Below are positions 31,122-42,773 of a DNA stretch of 64,000 bases, in pieces (within the stretch, counting starts at the first letter, position 1; each line of letters begins with the position of its first letter). A program made the position numbers and the translations under genes. This DNA comes from Adiantum capillus-veneris (Eukaryota; Streptophyta; Polypodiopsida; Polypodiales; Pteridaceae), in contig CM043960.1 in assembly GCA_014529385.2 (NCBI GenBank), positions 34,806,896-34,870,895 on the forward strand. The letters run 5' to 3'. Below the pieces are notes generated by a model, which was given only the letters and a program-made list of their open reading frames with translations, ran no database searches and was not told the origin of the DNA.

Positions 31122-32037
31122 CCAGATCTTTAGATTACATGGCATGCCTAAGACAATTGTCTCCGACAAAGACCCCACATTCACGAGTTTGTTTTGGAAG
31201 GCTATTTGGGAGAACATTGGCACACGGTTGCAGTTCTCGTCATGTTTCCACCCACAGACAGATGGGCAATCGGAAATTGCAAATTCTATCGTATTGGATT
31301 TATTGAAGTCTTACATCTCGAATCAGAAGACTCAATGGGAAAAGTATTTGCCCTTGGTGGAATTTACCTACAATAACACGATTCACTCTTCAACGGGGAA
31401 GGCGCCATTTGAGATTATTGAAGGTGCTACGAAGGTTCCACCCTTCCTAAGCGCAAAAGATAAGATTTTTGAAGGCGACGAATACACACGGAACTTTGAC
31501 ACGGCTTTTGCCAAGGTCCAGGAGGCTTTGCAGAAATCTCAAGAAAGACACAAAAAGGCTGCTAGCAGATCGATATCATCGCGACTTGAAATTAACGGAG
31601 AACAATTGGGTGCTCTGACGTTTTGAGAAGGCACGCCTAAGAAAGAAAAAGGGAAAAGAGCAGCTTTTTCCAAAGCTTAGCATGAGATACTATGGACCTT
31701 TCCAGATTTTCGAAAAGATAAATGATGTCTCTTTTCGACAGAAGCTGCCCGATACTTGGAGGATTCACAATGCTTTTCATGTGAGTCTCCTGAAGCCTTT
31801 TAAAGGCGATGTGCCCGATGTTGGGAAGCCAAATGAGCAACCCGAAGTGGAGGAAAACGAGGAGATATTGGTTCCATAACAGATATGATAGAAAGGTAAA
31901 GGGTAAAATGATAAAGACGGTTCTTGGTTAAATTCAAGAACTATCCCGCATTGGATGCGAAGTGGATGGAGCAAGAGGACCTGGCAAATACTCCTCAGAT
32001 TGTGAACCTTTACCTTGAAGCATTTGGTTTAGCATAG
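31122..32037 (+). pseudogene. Element B integrase core and chromodomain (continuation)
   Basis: The frame resumes with QIFRLHGMPKTIVSDKDP (second catalytic Asp), HPQTDGQSEIAN (catalytic Glu), YNNTIHSSTGKAPFEI and the integrase C-terminal barrel. A shift near 31570-31680 follows, then the tail [14 protein letters not shown], and after a TAA at 31877-31879 a chromodomain-like end (VKFKNYPALDAKWMEQEDL) to TAG 32035-32037. The first catalytic Asp region (MDFIFDL) is absent because about 160 bp is missing at the element E junction. Confidence 0.8.
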
Positions 32038-32602
32038 TCTATTCCAAATAGAACTCTGAACTCAGCTTGGGCGGAAGCACCGGGTATGCACAAGAGGGGA
32101 GTCGCTCCACTCCTTTGTCAACAGATTGCCCCAATTTTTTGATACTAAAGTCACTGATGTCTCTTTTGAGTTCCAGGGATACTGTGAGCTGACAGTATAC
32201 TACTGTATGACTTTATGAACTGGAATTCCCGATAATGAAAATGATAATGATTTGTTCTTGACTTGTCTAAGTGCAGGAACTATAGCATTTCGCTCTGAAA
32301 GATCTTAATAGACGTGATTGCAATAAGGAATAGTTAATCGGGCATCTATGAGGTCTCGAGAGGATCTAGATGCGATTGCTAAATACGTTGCCGATTAATC
32401 ATGGTCTAAGATCCAAATGAATCTTTAATGTGATTTGTCATGTGATATCAAGTGATGGCTTGTGATGTGACTGCCGATTGTTATATATGCTAGATGTGTG
32501 TTCCTAGTGCGTCGGTACTAACAGTCGGTGTCTGCTAAGACGGCTTCTGTCTGTTTTGCAGACGTAATCGAGGGCGATTACAATGCTTTCAAGAGGGGGG
32601 TA
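32038..32602 (+). other. Element B 3' untranslated region and purine tract
   Basis: Noncoding sequence ending in the purine tract CAAGAGGGGGGTA (32590-32602). It contains AT-rich text and no repeat as clear as that of D2. Confidence 0.6.
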
Positions 32603-33160
32603 TGTCACAAACCAATGACGTGGCATAGCCCTAGACACACCACATCCAGTGGGTAGCAGACCGGACCCACCCAGGCTGGCGAGAAAACAGTCCCGTAAAA
32701 CGCGAAGAAATGCTGACGTGGCAGCACGGAGTTTCCGGGAATTGCAGCCCTAGCAAGTGTTGACGTGGCTGGCCGTACGGACTTCCGCTTTTCACACTGC
32801 CCAATTTTTCTCTACGCAAAAACCTACACAATCTTTTTTTTTTGGAGAAGCTTTTAGAAGCTATGCTTTATTTTAAAAAGAAGCTTTTGGGGCTCTGCTT
32901 TTGACATCCCTTGTAAACCAATAAATAGGTGGTTGGGCTCCTACTCTGCAGAGCATCTGGACGCAGAGTCTGAGAGTGAGACCCCTCCCACTCCTTGTAC
33001 TTTGAGTTGCAGATTAATACAAAAAGAAATACCGAAAAGGGCGCCAGTCTTTGGGGCCAATATCTCTAGGCACGGAACTCCGTCAGGTCGTGTCGAATCA
33101 ATTGTGAACTGTGAACTGTTTTGAAGTGAATCTCTGCCATGTCACGGTAGAATCTTCACA
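32603..33160 (+). repeat. Element B right LTR
   Basis: 558 bp, TGTCACAAACC...AATCTTCACA, following the purine tract. Contains 'CAATAAATA', the hairpin GGCGCCAGTCTTTGGGGCC at 33040-33058, and blocks shared with the solo LTR at 3174-8844. It borders a minus-strand A-family gag fragment, so that is its probable target. Confidence 0.85.
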
Positions 33161-33470
33161 ACGGCGGTTGCACTAGATCAAGGTCAAATAGCTGCACCAT
33201 ATTTTTGAAGACTCCCCCGATCGGAATAGACGGCTGACAAGGTTACCGATTAAAAGCTCTCGTACTTTCTGGTGCCGGAGCAGGAGGTACCACGTGGGGC
33301 ATCAAAGGGGGAAACATGTAATTCAAAAATTGTTGAAAACTTTGCAGCATCAAAAGATTCTGTTGAGGATGCCGCGAAAGAATGTTGCGAAGCTCTTCGA
33401 GAAGAAACTGCAAATATTCTATTGAATCCATGAACGCCATGTCTTGGGTTTTTTTTATGGCTTATGCCCT
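33161..33470 (-). pseudogene. A-family gag fragment
   Basis: The minus strand encodes MAFMDSIEYLQFLLEEL..NILSRHPQQNLLMLQ..FLNYMFPPLMPHVVPP, matching the N-terminal Gag of element A (4390-4680). It is cut at the GTGCAACCGCCGT position by the B LTR. Only about 100 codons remain. Confidence 0.8.
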
Positions 33471-33479
33471 GTAAGACGA

Positions 33480-34054
33480 CTTCTTTTGTTGCTTCCCCTT
33501 CTTCTTGTTACCATTGAACAGAGTTGGCCCCTTTTGAGCAAACACTACCATGTCCATTGGGTACATCATTGTGCCGACGTGCATACCGAATCCCTGTTTG
33601 GCGTGACTCATAAGTCTTTGGATGGAGTCCACCTTCTTCTACACACAGCATTGCCATATCTCCTTAAGCAAACCACAACAAAACCGCTAACTTGTTGCTT
33701 GAAAGTAATTTTCTTAAAGGAAGAGACCGGTGGAAAAGTCGTCTAGGGTATCTTCCTTGGTCATCCTAAGATGATTCCAGGCTATGATAACATCCTCTTC
33801 ATATTCTTCGGTGAGCCATGTGGAAGTAAAAACAGGATTGAATTTTATCCACGTTGTAGGTGCTTCCTTGTGTAGGAGTAGGGTCAGCCACCAAGTCTGG
33901 GCATTCCCTTTTAAGTAAGAAGACGCTCTTCGCACTTTAGAGTGCTTGGAGAAGCGTCCTCCCAAAAAAACAATGTCAAAGTGTTGTATATAAGGAAGAG
34001 CTCTGTGGGTGTCTTTATAACCTACAAAGGTGTCGAATTTGAGTGCTTGCCCCT

Positions 34055-34097
<43 letters not shown>

Positions 34098-34420
34098 CTT
34101 AGTCTTCTCCTTCTCCAGATTGTCAAAGTGGTACAATAGGTAACCGTATCCCCGCCTCTTTCCAAACATTGACTCGTCCAAATCAGAATTGTCCGAGGAC
34201 GACGTGTCCTCGTCGAAACTCTCAAAATGTTTTCGATGCTTCCGCGATCCTTTACGAGATCTGCTCTTCTTGGTTCATTTGTTCTTCTTGCTCTTTCGAG
34301 TCTTTCTCCGCTTCCAGTGCTTCCCATCCCCCTCGCTAGAGTTGGAGGAAGAGGAACTCTCCGAGATGTCTAAGGTGAAGAAGAGTTGGGGTCATCTGCA
34401 AAGCGTACACGCTTCTTGAA
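33480..34420 (-). pseudogene. B-family gag fragment with poly-C tract
   Basis: The minus strand gives a Ser/Lys/Arg-rich segment (about 34420-34150), then ALKFDTFVGYKDTHRALPYI, YLKGNAQTWWLTLLLHKEAPTTWIKF and TKEDTLDDF, then in another frame DSIQRLMSHAKQG. It is collinear with element B gag at 10.85-11.6 kb. A poly-C run at about 34057-34085 (plus strand) encodes an artificial Gly run and probably replaces lost sequence. The 3' end abuts the A-family gag fragment in the same orientation. Confidence 0.75.
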
Positions 34421-34429
34421 TCTACTAAC

Positions 34430-34560
34430 TGCCTCAAATGTAGATTTCCGACCTAGGTAGCCAGAGTAATCGGCATTAGTTACCCCTCTTAACACTAACA
34501 TAGCACCATAGATCAAAAGACAATAACACCATGCAAATATGCCCATGACGTTAATTGTCG
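34430..34560 (-). pseudogene. Possible Ty1/copia RNase H scrap
   Basis: The minus strand reads YCLLIYGAMLVLRGVTNADYSG-Y-LGRKSTFE. This resembles the Ty1/copia RNase H consensus around DADYAG..D.RKST. It is fused to the B-like gag basic region. Too short for a firm family call. Confidence 0.45.
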
Positions 34561-34890
34561 CGTGCACACTAGCTTTTTGCCACATGGACGTGATAAGCCT
34601 ACTACCAAAGAATGTCTCAGCCGAGAACAAGTGCAACAAGGTCCACATTCTCAAGTCAAAAGCATCATCAGGCTGGGAAATACGGGCATGGCAATACCTT
34701 TCAACACCTCAGGTCTGCGTTTTTTGCAGCCAGCCTTCAGCCCTCGAGTTCCCTCACACCAGGTGTGAAAACCACCCAAAGAACTTCCCTGCGGTGGCCA
34801 TACGCAGCCCACATCGGTTGGATCTCATTGGTGCATCAGATAGCCCCGGAGGTGCTTCACTAAAACTATAAAGACACTCACCAAGAGCCC
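34561..34890. repeat. Noncoding repeat remnant
   Basis: Shares a CTGCGTTTTTTGCAGCC..TTCAGCCC passage and a 'GGTGCATCAGATAGCCCCGGAGGTGC' block with the start of the window (1-1590). No gene seen. It lies downstream of the last visible PP2A exon. Confidence 0.4.
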
Positions 34891-34950
34891 TTTGTGTATC
34901 CTCCCTCATGCCAAGTACCATGCAAGTAAAGCAGTATACAAGGAATTAAC

Positions 34951-37900
34951 CTGGGGAATGATGTGTTGCATGGCCCATTCTGGTCCAAATTCCTCTGCTA
35001 ATCTTTTCAAATTATTGGCTGCAGCTTCCCGTATTGAAAAAACCTGCAGTATTTGGACAGCAAGAACTGTAAAATCTGCAATGAAAACCATCATAAATTC
35101 TACTTAAAACAACTAAAAGCAACCAATGATTGATGCTGAGTCAGATGCATTTAAGCAAAGCCAGGAGAACTCTATTATGCTTGTTAACCAAGTTTGACAA
35201 AGAATAGAGGCTGGTTTTGAGCCATACAGTAAAATCTTAAAGTGCCAAAAAGTGACTTAGCCAGGGTCATGAGACTGTAACACCAGCAAAATCATGCACA
35301 ATATCCACTAGGTACCACTGCCCTACACAGTACAATGTTTGGGTCACGAGACTATAACACCAGCCAAATCATACATACTTTCCTCCAGAAACTACCACCC
35401 TCCAGATCCGTCGCACCTAGGAGTTGATGCTGAACTTGTCAACTTACTCTTCAACACACATTCAATCAATAACAAAGACGAAAGATCACACATTCAAGGA
35501 AGTGCGGCAATGCAAAGGTGAAGTTACCGAAAATAATGCTCAGCACCATAATCATCTATCATTTTACATTCATAGAAGTTTAGGGCCAGAAAGAATTATT
35601 GATATATCATACGCAACATCGCTTTTCTTATTGGCTCTTATAATTCACACAAAATTATTGGAGTGTGATAGACTAAGACCTCTGCAATCCATAAGCTCTA
35701 TGATATTCATTTTAAAACTCGCAAGAACTCTCTGAGGCAATTGAAGTCTCACGATGCCACTACTTTGCCAGAATGACAAATCAGGACTAGTCTGGCGTTG
35801 AAAAACTACAATCTGAAGGATTCCAAGAACAAAGTAGAGTTTCCCTGACACCATTTGGGACACTGGACTTATGCATATATGCATGCAAAACAAGCAACCC
35901 GAAATCTGATTCCATAAAGTGCGCACACTCTGTTTATGAAATGCATGTGCACACAGATAAAGTGTGCAAAGCTTGGCCTATGCTGCATTCTACAGGTCAG
36001 TGTTTAAAACAAATTCTTCCAACGGCTCTCTTGGGCACATGAGAAACAACTGGAATGAATGAGACAAGAAACCAGACCAGTGCCCAAGCTCAATACTTCA
36101 AGAAACAAAAAAATATTCTCACTTGGTCACCGAGCCACTGCATGCATAAAGCTCCTAGCTTCTCATCAAAGAAGCCCACACCCAACTGACTTGCAAGGAG
36201 TGGAATATACTCAATGATTGCAAGCCGAACTCGCCAATGTTTGTCTTCTGCCAGTTCAACAATGGCAGGTAAAAGGGACTGAGAAAGCAAATCAATTCCA
36301 ATGACCTGCACTCGCAAACAAAAGACTAACCATCAACTGACCAATATCTTACTGCATATCAGCAGTGGACACTGAATGAATACAGTAATAGAAAAATCTG
36401 GTACCTGATTGACTTGGTCCAGCTTGCTTATAATATTTAGGCGAACATCTGGAAATTCATCTTTAAGAAGTGCAAGAAAAATGGGCAATAGTTGATCAAT
36501 GGTTGCATCCTGCACATTTAGTAGTAGCACAAGAATATTAGATGCAGTGGTCCTGCCACAGTAGATACCAAAAGATATTTCGATGCAGCAAGTAGCCAAC
36601 CTTTCCTAAAATTGGCGCCATGCCCATGATAACAGATGCAAGGGCAGACCGCACATGTTGGGATGAGTCTGATGATAACTCCTGCAATAAACCCCGACTT
36701 CAGCCTTAGAAAAGAAACATATTCACACACTTGAGTACTTGCAAGGTGACAACGATTACCTTGACACAAGGGAGTATGGACTGAACGGCAAGCGGAAGGC
36801 TCACAATCTTGCAGAACTTGGTGACCTTCCCAGCAGCAGCGGTCCTGACTTCAGCTTCATTGTCACGTAATAACCGCACAAATGCCGGTACTAAATCGGC
36901 TCTGTAAAAGTCAAGGCGCTTGGATGATAATCTGTTGAAACCTAAGGTGCACAAGTCACCTAAAACTTTGAAATTCAAATCTAGAATTTTCCTGCCACCT
37001 TGTTGATTCTGGACCTACAGCTTCACATAAATCGTACAGCTGGTTGGCCACCATATACCGTACTCGCCATGACTTATCCTGCCAAAGAAAGAGAAAGAAA
37101 GAGACATAAGCAATGGTTCAGGCTCCAAATGCTGAACCCCTGTAGAAAGTAGTTACAAATTCATGCAGCAAGTCGCAAGAGAAAGGATTGCCAACCAACC
37201 TTCTCACACAAAATGCACTATAGGCTATTAAACTCACACACATAAACACAATAACAACAATTTCGCAAGTGAAGCAGACCTGCGAAAAATTGATAATGAC
37301 GGGGAGAATGTTTGCAACGCAATCTTGGGGTTCCAAAAGCTTTCCTAGTGCTGCACATCCTTCAACAGCAAGAATCCTGACAGAGTCCTGGACTGAAACA
37401 CCCATCTGAGTAAATAAACTGACTGACTAGTCATTGGATGGGCTTAAAATAAAGTGACACCAGCAGAACCGTACCATCTAATGTCAAGTCCCTAAAAAAA
37501 GACATTATCTCTGTTTTTAAAAACATGGCCTCCACTGTAGCAGCAAATTTGCCAAGGTGGGAAGCTGCAGATCTTCTAACCATTGGCATATCATCATGAC
37601 AAAGTTGGTTGTAAACTGCACGTAACTCTGTGCGAAGTGCATCAGGAGCGCTTGGGTATGCAATATGAAAGAGACCACAGGCAGATACACGGGCAGTGAA
37701 CCATTCACCAGCTCCAAGCCTCTGCACCAAACACCCTGAATGTCAATAAAGAAAAAACAATTGCATGCGATAAACATATAGAACCATCCAAACTTTGAAA
37801 GGTCCACTAAACCTGGTGAAGATGCGTGCATGTGCTTACACACTAATGGACATGCAAACCACGCACCCAATATTGCAGGCTCAATGCTCATTTGCAAACG

Positions 37901-38552
37901 AAGATACCATAGCAAACAACATCAAAACTTCAAAAGATTCATTAAGAGAGATGAAGATGCCTGCATTTACACACAGCCAAATGGCATGTACACCACACAC
38001 CCATATATTCAGGGCCTGAACCTGTAAGTGTTCAGTTTACAACCCAAGATATTGCGAAAAAAACATGTACACCACACCAACAACGAATAGATTGAACCTG
38101 GAGGCATTTACAACCCAAAACACCCTGGCAATGCTAAGATATAGTCATCAAGAATTTACCTTCACAAGAGGAATAAACCAATCCACCAAATCACCACTTC
38201 TCATCTGAGTGCCAATTCGACACAATGACTCTACCGCCTTGTCTCTTACGACTGTCTCTTCCACAGTGCAAAGAGTTTCAAGGGGAGGAAGTAGAACATG
38301 TGCATGCTCTATTCCTCCAACGTATGGGATGAACGCTCCGAGCTCTTCGGCCATTGCCAATAAGACTTCGTCATCATCATCATTGTTCTCACTCAAGAAC
38401 GGAATCAACTCTTTCCGAGTCCGTTCCTCCCCAAGAGCTCGGGCAATAGTAGACAAACGTCGAATAGAATTGAGCCGCAGCTGAATGTCATCGTTCTTAA
38501 GCTCATCGATAAGAATTGCTATGGGATACAGGGTCTCATCATCCATAGACAT
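34951..38552 (-). CDS. PP2A 65-kDa regulatory (scaffold) subunit A, 3' end not in window
   Basis: Encodes the HEAT-repeat scaffold that holds PP2A catalytic C and regulatory B subunits, in cytosol and nucleus. Nine minus-strand exons, all bounded by AG/GT: 38160-38552, 37475-37721, 37280-37392, 36999-37078, 36760-36901, 36601-36681, 36405-36509, 36123-36305, 34951-35043. Phases join cleanly to give about 479 codons. The start [18 protein letters not shown] matches the family N-terminus. Signature stretches include [22 protein letters not shown]-like, [55 protein letters not shown] and [15 protein letters not shown]. Plant A subunits are about 587 residues, so the last ~108 (final HEAT repeats, the C-subunit contact end) are missing. 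Exon 9 ends with a good donor, but no further exon is seen among the retrotransposons down to base 1. Either intron 9 exceeds 34 kb or the gene is 3'-truncated. Resembles RCN1/PP2AA genes. Confidence 0.93.
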
Positions 38553-40079
38553 GACTCTCTCTGCGCTCCACCTAATCACGAAGCCAGATAGTCGTGTCAA
38601 CCTGCTAGATATGAAGTCCAAAAAACACTTTCATAAGAGAGAAGCGTCTTACTTGAAAACTTCAACTGTTCGCTTCCACGTGTCACTGCAAAGAAGGGTA
38701 AACTGTGCTGCTGGGCAGTACGTAGCAAACTGCATAAGTAAAGTTCACAATGTGGATAGACGGTTGCATAAAGCTTATGTATGTATGTAATTTTTGCTGC
38801 CCAAAATGCACAATGCATTATGTGTGCACCACACTAAAAAAAGAGAAAATAGAAGATTCGTGAGTAAATTCTCTCTCTCTGGCAATAACACGGAATTCAT
38901 CCAACACGTCCTCAAACCTGACATCCGTTGTCCAATCTCGTATGTGGAAAGTAAGCAAGAGGGCTATTAAGCTGAACAGGCAAGGACAGGCAAGCGTGAA
39001 AAATGGTGCCCACTAGTTGAGTGCCTGTGCACAGCAGAAAACAATATGGGTCGTTGGAATGCAGTGTAGTCTTCGGGACAACACGAAGTTTTGGGACATA
39101 TATATCCGTAAAGCAGATCTTTCAACAGAGATCTGCAAGCAGGAAGAAACCCAATACCTGGCTTGACGAAGGTGCGGGAACCCGAAAAGAGATTAGGGCC
39201 TGGAGTCGAAGCCAGCAGAGCTGCGCATCACCTGTTCGCGCTTCTTATGAACAGGCGAACAAAAGAGATCCTGACATACAAAAGCCCAGCTTACAAAAGG
39301 ACCAACACACTCTCGTGAAAGGGCCTGCCTGAAGCGACTAAGGCTCAATTGTAATGTAGAGCCAAGTCTCACTAGCATGAAATAAAAATGGGAAAAACCC
39401 TCTAATTTGTGGAAATTCCCAAAATACCTCTCAAGTTTCAAAATATCCTTGTATCTATTTTGGTTGGATTGTTCAAGATTTTTCAATCTTTATTCTTTTT
39501 TGACAATTGAGATCCGTTTTGCATGCTTAGCATGTAACTTGTCACAAATTGCCTCGCAAAAAAAGACAATTATGTCTAAAGATAATGAAGCAATTCATCT
39601 CCAAAGCCTACATTATCAACTCAAATTTTGGATTTAGCATCTTATATTGATAATCAATGAGTCCTCTTATGAAAAGCTACAAATTTTTTAATCTTTGTAG
39701 AAATTTAATTTCACAACCAGGGGTATTTTTGAAATTTTGGAAAATTTGAAGGGCATTTTGGGGATTTATGACAAAATGCTCGGGGTATTTTGGGAATTTT
39801 CCCAAAAAAAAATCTATACTATATATGAAGGAGAGAGGAATTCAGGAGGCCACATGGCTGCAAATGGCTTCTTCTAGCCATACTCGTCTGAGTGAGGTGA
39901 TACCAACAGAGCCGGCGAGCGTGCTCTGAGTCGGCCCGGCCAGACAACGAACATCACACACACACAACGAGCGCCATTGAACGCGACGTGAGACGTTCTC
40001 TTGCTCTTCAATGTTAATTGAAGAGAGTATAGAGGCGAAGTACGAGTGATTAGAGAGAGAGAGAGAGCGAGAGAGAGAA
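38553..40079. other. PP2A upstream region and spacer
   Basis: No other gene seen. The first few hundred bases should hold the PP2A-A 5' UTR and promoter on the minus strand, but no core element can be assigned with confidence. The stretch 39360-39810 is AT-rich with repeated 'TTTGGGAATTT'-like text. GA-rich sequence starts near 40050. Confidence 0.4.
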
Positions 40080-40358
40080 GACTACCCACGGGCCACAAGA
40101 ACTACTGTGCAATGTGTGTGTGTGTGTGTGTGTGTCTCTGACAATACCCATCCAGAGAGAGAGCCGCTCAGAGTTCTGGCATCACGCATGATAAATCAGT
40201 TCACACCGCCTCAGAAAGGGCAAATAAATTTAAATTTTAACGGCACCTTCATAGATTGCATGCCCACAGCATCGTGCTCCCCTCGGTCCTCCCAATCAAG
40301 CCTCCCCAAGCACAGCTTTGTGCATGTTTCTTAATGTGCGTGTGTGTTGTGTGTGTGT

Positions 40359-40406
<48 letters not shown>

Positions 40407-40496
40407 TGTGTGTACTAATTATTATTTTTTCATAAAAGGCGATTTGAGGATTGTATCAGAAAAGAAGCAACATTACATATATCTGGCAAGATGGGG
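40080..40496 (+). repeat. Tandem repeat unit 1, first part
   Basis: Starts GACTACCCACGGGCCACAAGAACT and includes TG and GA tracts (40107-40135, 40322-40410). The unit continues after element F at 48602. Same order of blocks as units 2 and 3. Confidence 0.85.
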
Positions 40497-42163
40497 TGTC
40501 ATAAAAACTAATATCTAACCAACCCAATTGATTTTCTCATATTAAACTGATCACTTAATGTGGGAGAATAAACGGGAACAAGGGTTAAGATATAGACATG
40601 TGCTTTTAGATCTATCTCAACACAGGACCATCGGTAAAGGAGCCCAAATGAGAGATGGTCTATCAAAGAGCAAGGCTAACCAATGGAGCACAAGACCTTA
40701 GGGTTAGCTTCATTGAAGACCTCCAATAATGTGTGTAAAAGTCCTTTGACCTTAGGTAAGCTAGGGCTGAGCTTGAGGCGCGAGAACACGACCCAGCTCG
40801 AGGTGCTTGTCCTGCTTGTCATGCTTGATGACTAAGGTGCTTGAAGTGCTTGATGATTGAGGTGCTTGAGATGCTTGAGGTGCTTGACATGCTTGAGATG
40901 TTAGGGTTGCACTTGAGGTGAGAACCCAACCCAAGCTTAAAGTGCTTAAGGGCCAAGCTTGTGGTGGGAACTGGGCCTATGCATGAGGGGTTGAGGTGTC
41001 AAAAAGTCAAAGATTCAATCCCTACAAGGAGGGGGCGAGCCCTACATGAGGGAAGATGAGAGAGAACACCCACACACTCACACAAGGCATGCATGGTACA
41101 AAGAATGCAAAGGGACACTTGTCAAGTTCCTCCTCATGTTGCCCTCATGGTGTGCCTAAAGCCTATTGGTTGGCCACCCAAGGGGTCCAATGATAATTTA
41201 GGGAATTTAATTAATTGATTTTGCATTTATCAAGTCCTCTCTCTCAAAGGGGAAAGGGGGACACTTGTCTCAAGGCTACCCTTGCTGCTTGTAATGCCTC
41301 CTGCTTATGATTGGCTAGGCATGGAGGGGTCCAATGAGCTTCAAGCATGAGCTACAAGGGGGGGTCGACCCAAGCAAGCTAGGGGGTTTCTTAGGGGGTA
41401 TACTCACCCACACACGCTCACAAACACTTTCATTGTGTGCTAGGCAAGGTGCAAGAGCTCCATCTCCTTCCCCAAGCTCCTTGAGAAGTTGAGAGCCTAC
41501 ACCAACACTCTTGGCTATGGAATGCAAATCCAACCAAGAGATATGCTTCAATGCTTAAGCTTTCCATCTTCTCTATCTTCATTACTATGCTATTATGTAT
41601 GCTAAGCAAGAAGAGTGATGATAACTCAGGAATTATTTCTTTCTCCTATGGAATACTTCTTCTTTTTCTTCCCTGCCCTCATTCCCTGCTAGCTCTCTCC
41701 ACCTTCGAAGGTGTTTGAGGTCTTGGGACTGAGGCTTGGGATAGTTAATGCTTTCCACAAAGTGCATGTTATGCTTATTGCAAGAAGGCTAATGGTTTAT
41801 TGCAAGTAGATTAGTTACTTAATGCAAGTAGATTAATTATATTGCAAGGAAGATTAATTGTTGCTTTAGGCACAAGTTGATGCATAAAAGTATACATCCT
41901 CATGCACTCAAATGATTTAGGGAACACAAAGACTAATGATGTTCGTGAGTTCTTGATTGTTTTCAAGCTAAGATTGATTGTTGATATTATGCAAAAGCTT
42001 GGTGTATGAAGCTTCCATCTCCATACTGCCAAAGAGGTCTCAAGGAACACAAAGATTGTATTGTACCAAGTCTCTCTTAACGAGAGAATCTATAATACAA
42101 ATGCCTTTTGGAGGGGGGACCGGCTCCACATAAATCCGGTCCTCAACTGTTGTCATATTCTCT

Positions 42164-42217
<54 letters not shown>

Positions 42218-42359
42218 AGATATTGCTCATGCCTAGTTAATTAAGTGTTATGATTAAGTTGCTACTACCAATTAAGTTCACCATCTATGCTCTCAAAGTT
42301 GTTCACTCTAATTCTCTTAATTTCGCTATTCTCTAAGTTCCTAGTCCATTTCCATTACA
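40497..42359 (+). repeat. Element F left LTR
   Basis: 1863 bp, TGTCATAAAAAC...TCCATTACA. Contains a GAGGTGCTTG-type minisatellite (about 40790-40905), a poly(A)-like AATACAAATG, the hairpin GGACCGG/CCGGTCC at 42117-42142, and a CT tract (42171-42216). Confidence 0.9.
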
Positions 42360-42360
42360 T

Positions 42361-42373
42361 TGGTATCAGAGCA
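42361..42373 (+). promoter_or_regulatory. Primer-binding site, initiator tRNA-Met (element F)
   Basis: TGGTATCAGAGCA begins one base past the left LTR. Exact match to the complement of the plant initiator tRNA-Met 3' end. Confidence 0.9.
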
Positions 42374-42773
42374 TTTGGTTTCTCTTTTTTTGCTTAAGAA
42401 GAGAGGTCCTTAAGTAGCCTATAAATAGTTGATGTTGTTAATTATATTAGGGTAAGTGGAACTGAGATATATTATCGGTTTTGTTGAGTCCACTATGTGG
42501 GATATGGTGCATACCTCGGGAGCTTTGGACTTAGTAATGGAGTCTTTTTAGACTTGCCTACGGCTTTACCATTATTGAGCCATAAGAAGTCCGAAAGGAG
42601 CTAACCCTCGGCAACTCTGCTATGTTAGACCTACTCCTCTACTCTCTATAATTAACCACTTTGAGCCATGGGTGTAGATATTTAAGAGCCGATTTTCAAA
42701 GGCTAAGAGGAGTGGCAACTAAGGTTTTGAATTGCCAAATCATACAATAAGTACATACATAAATTTTATTAAC

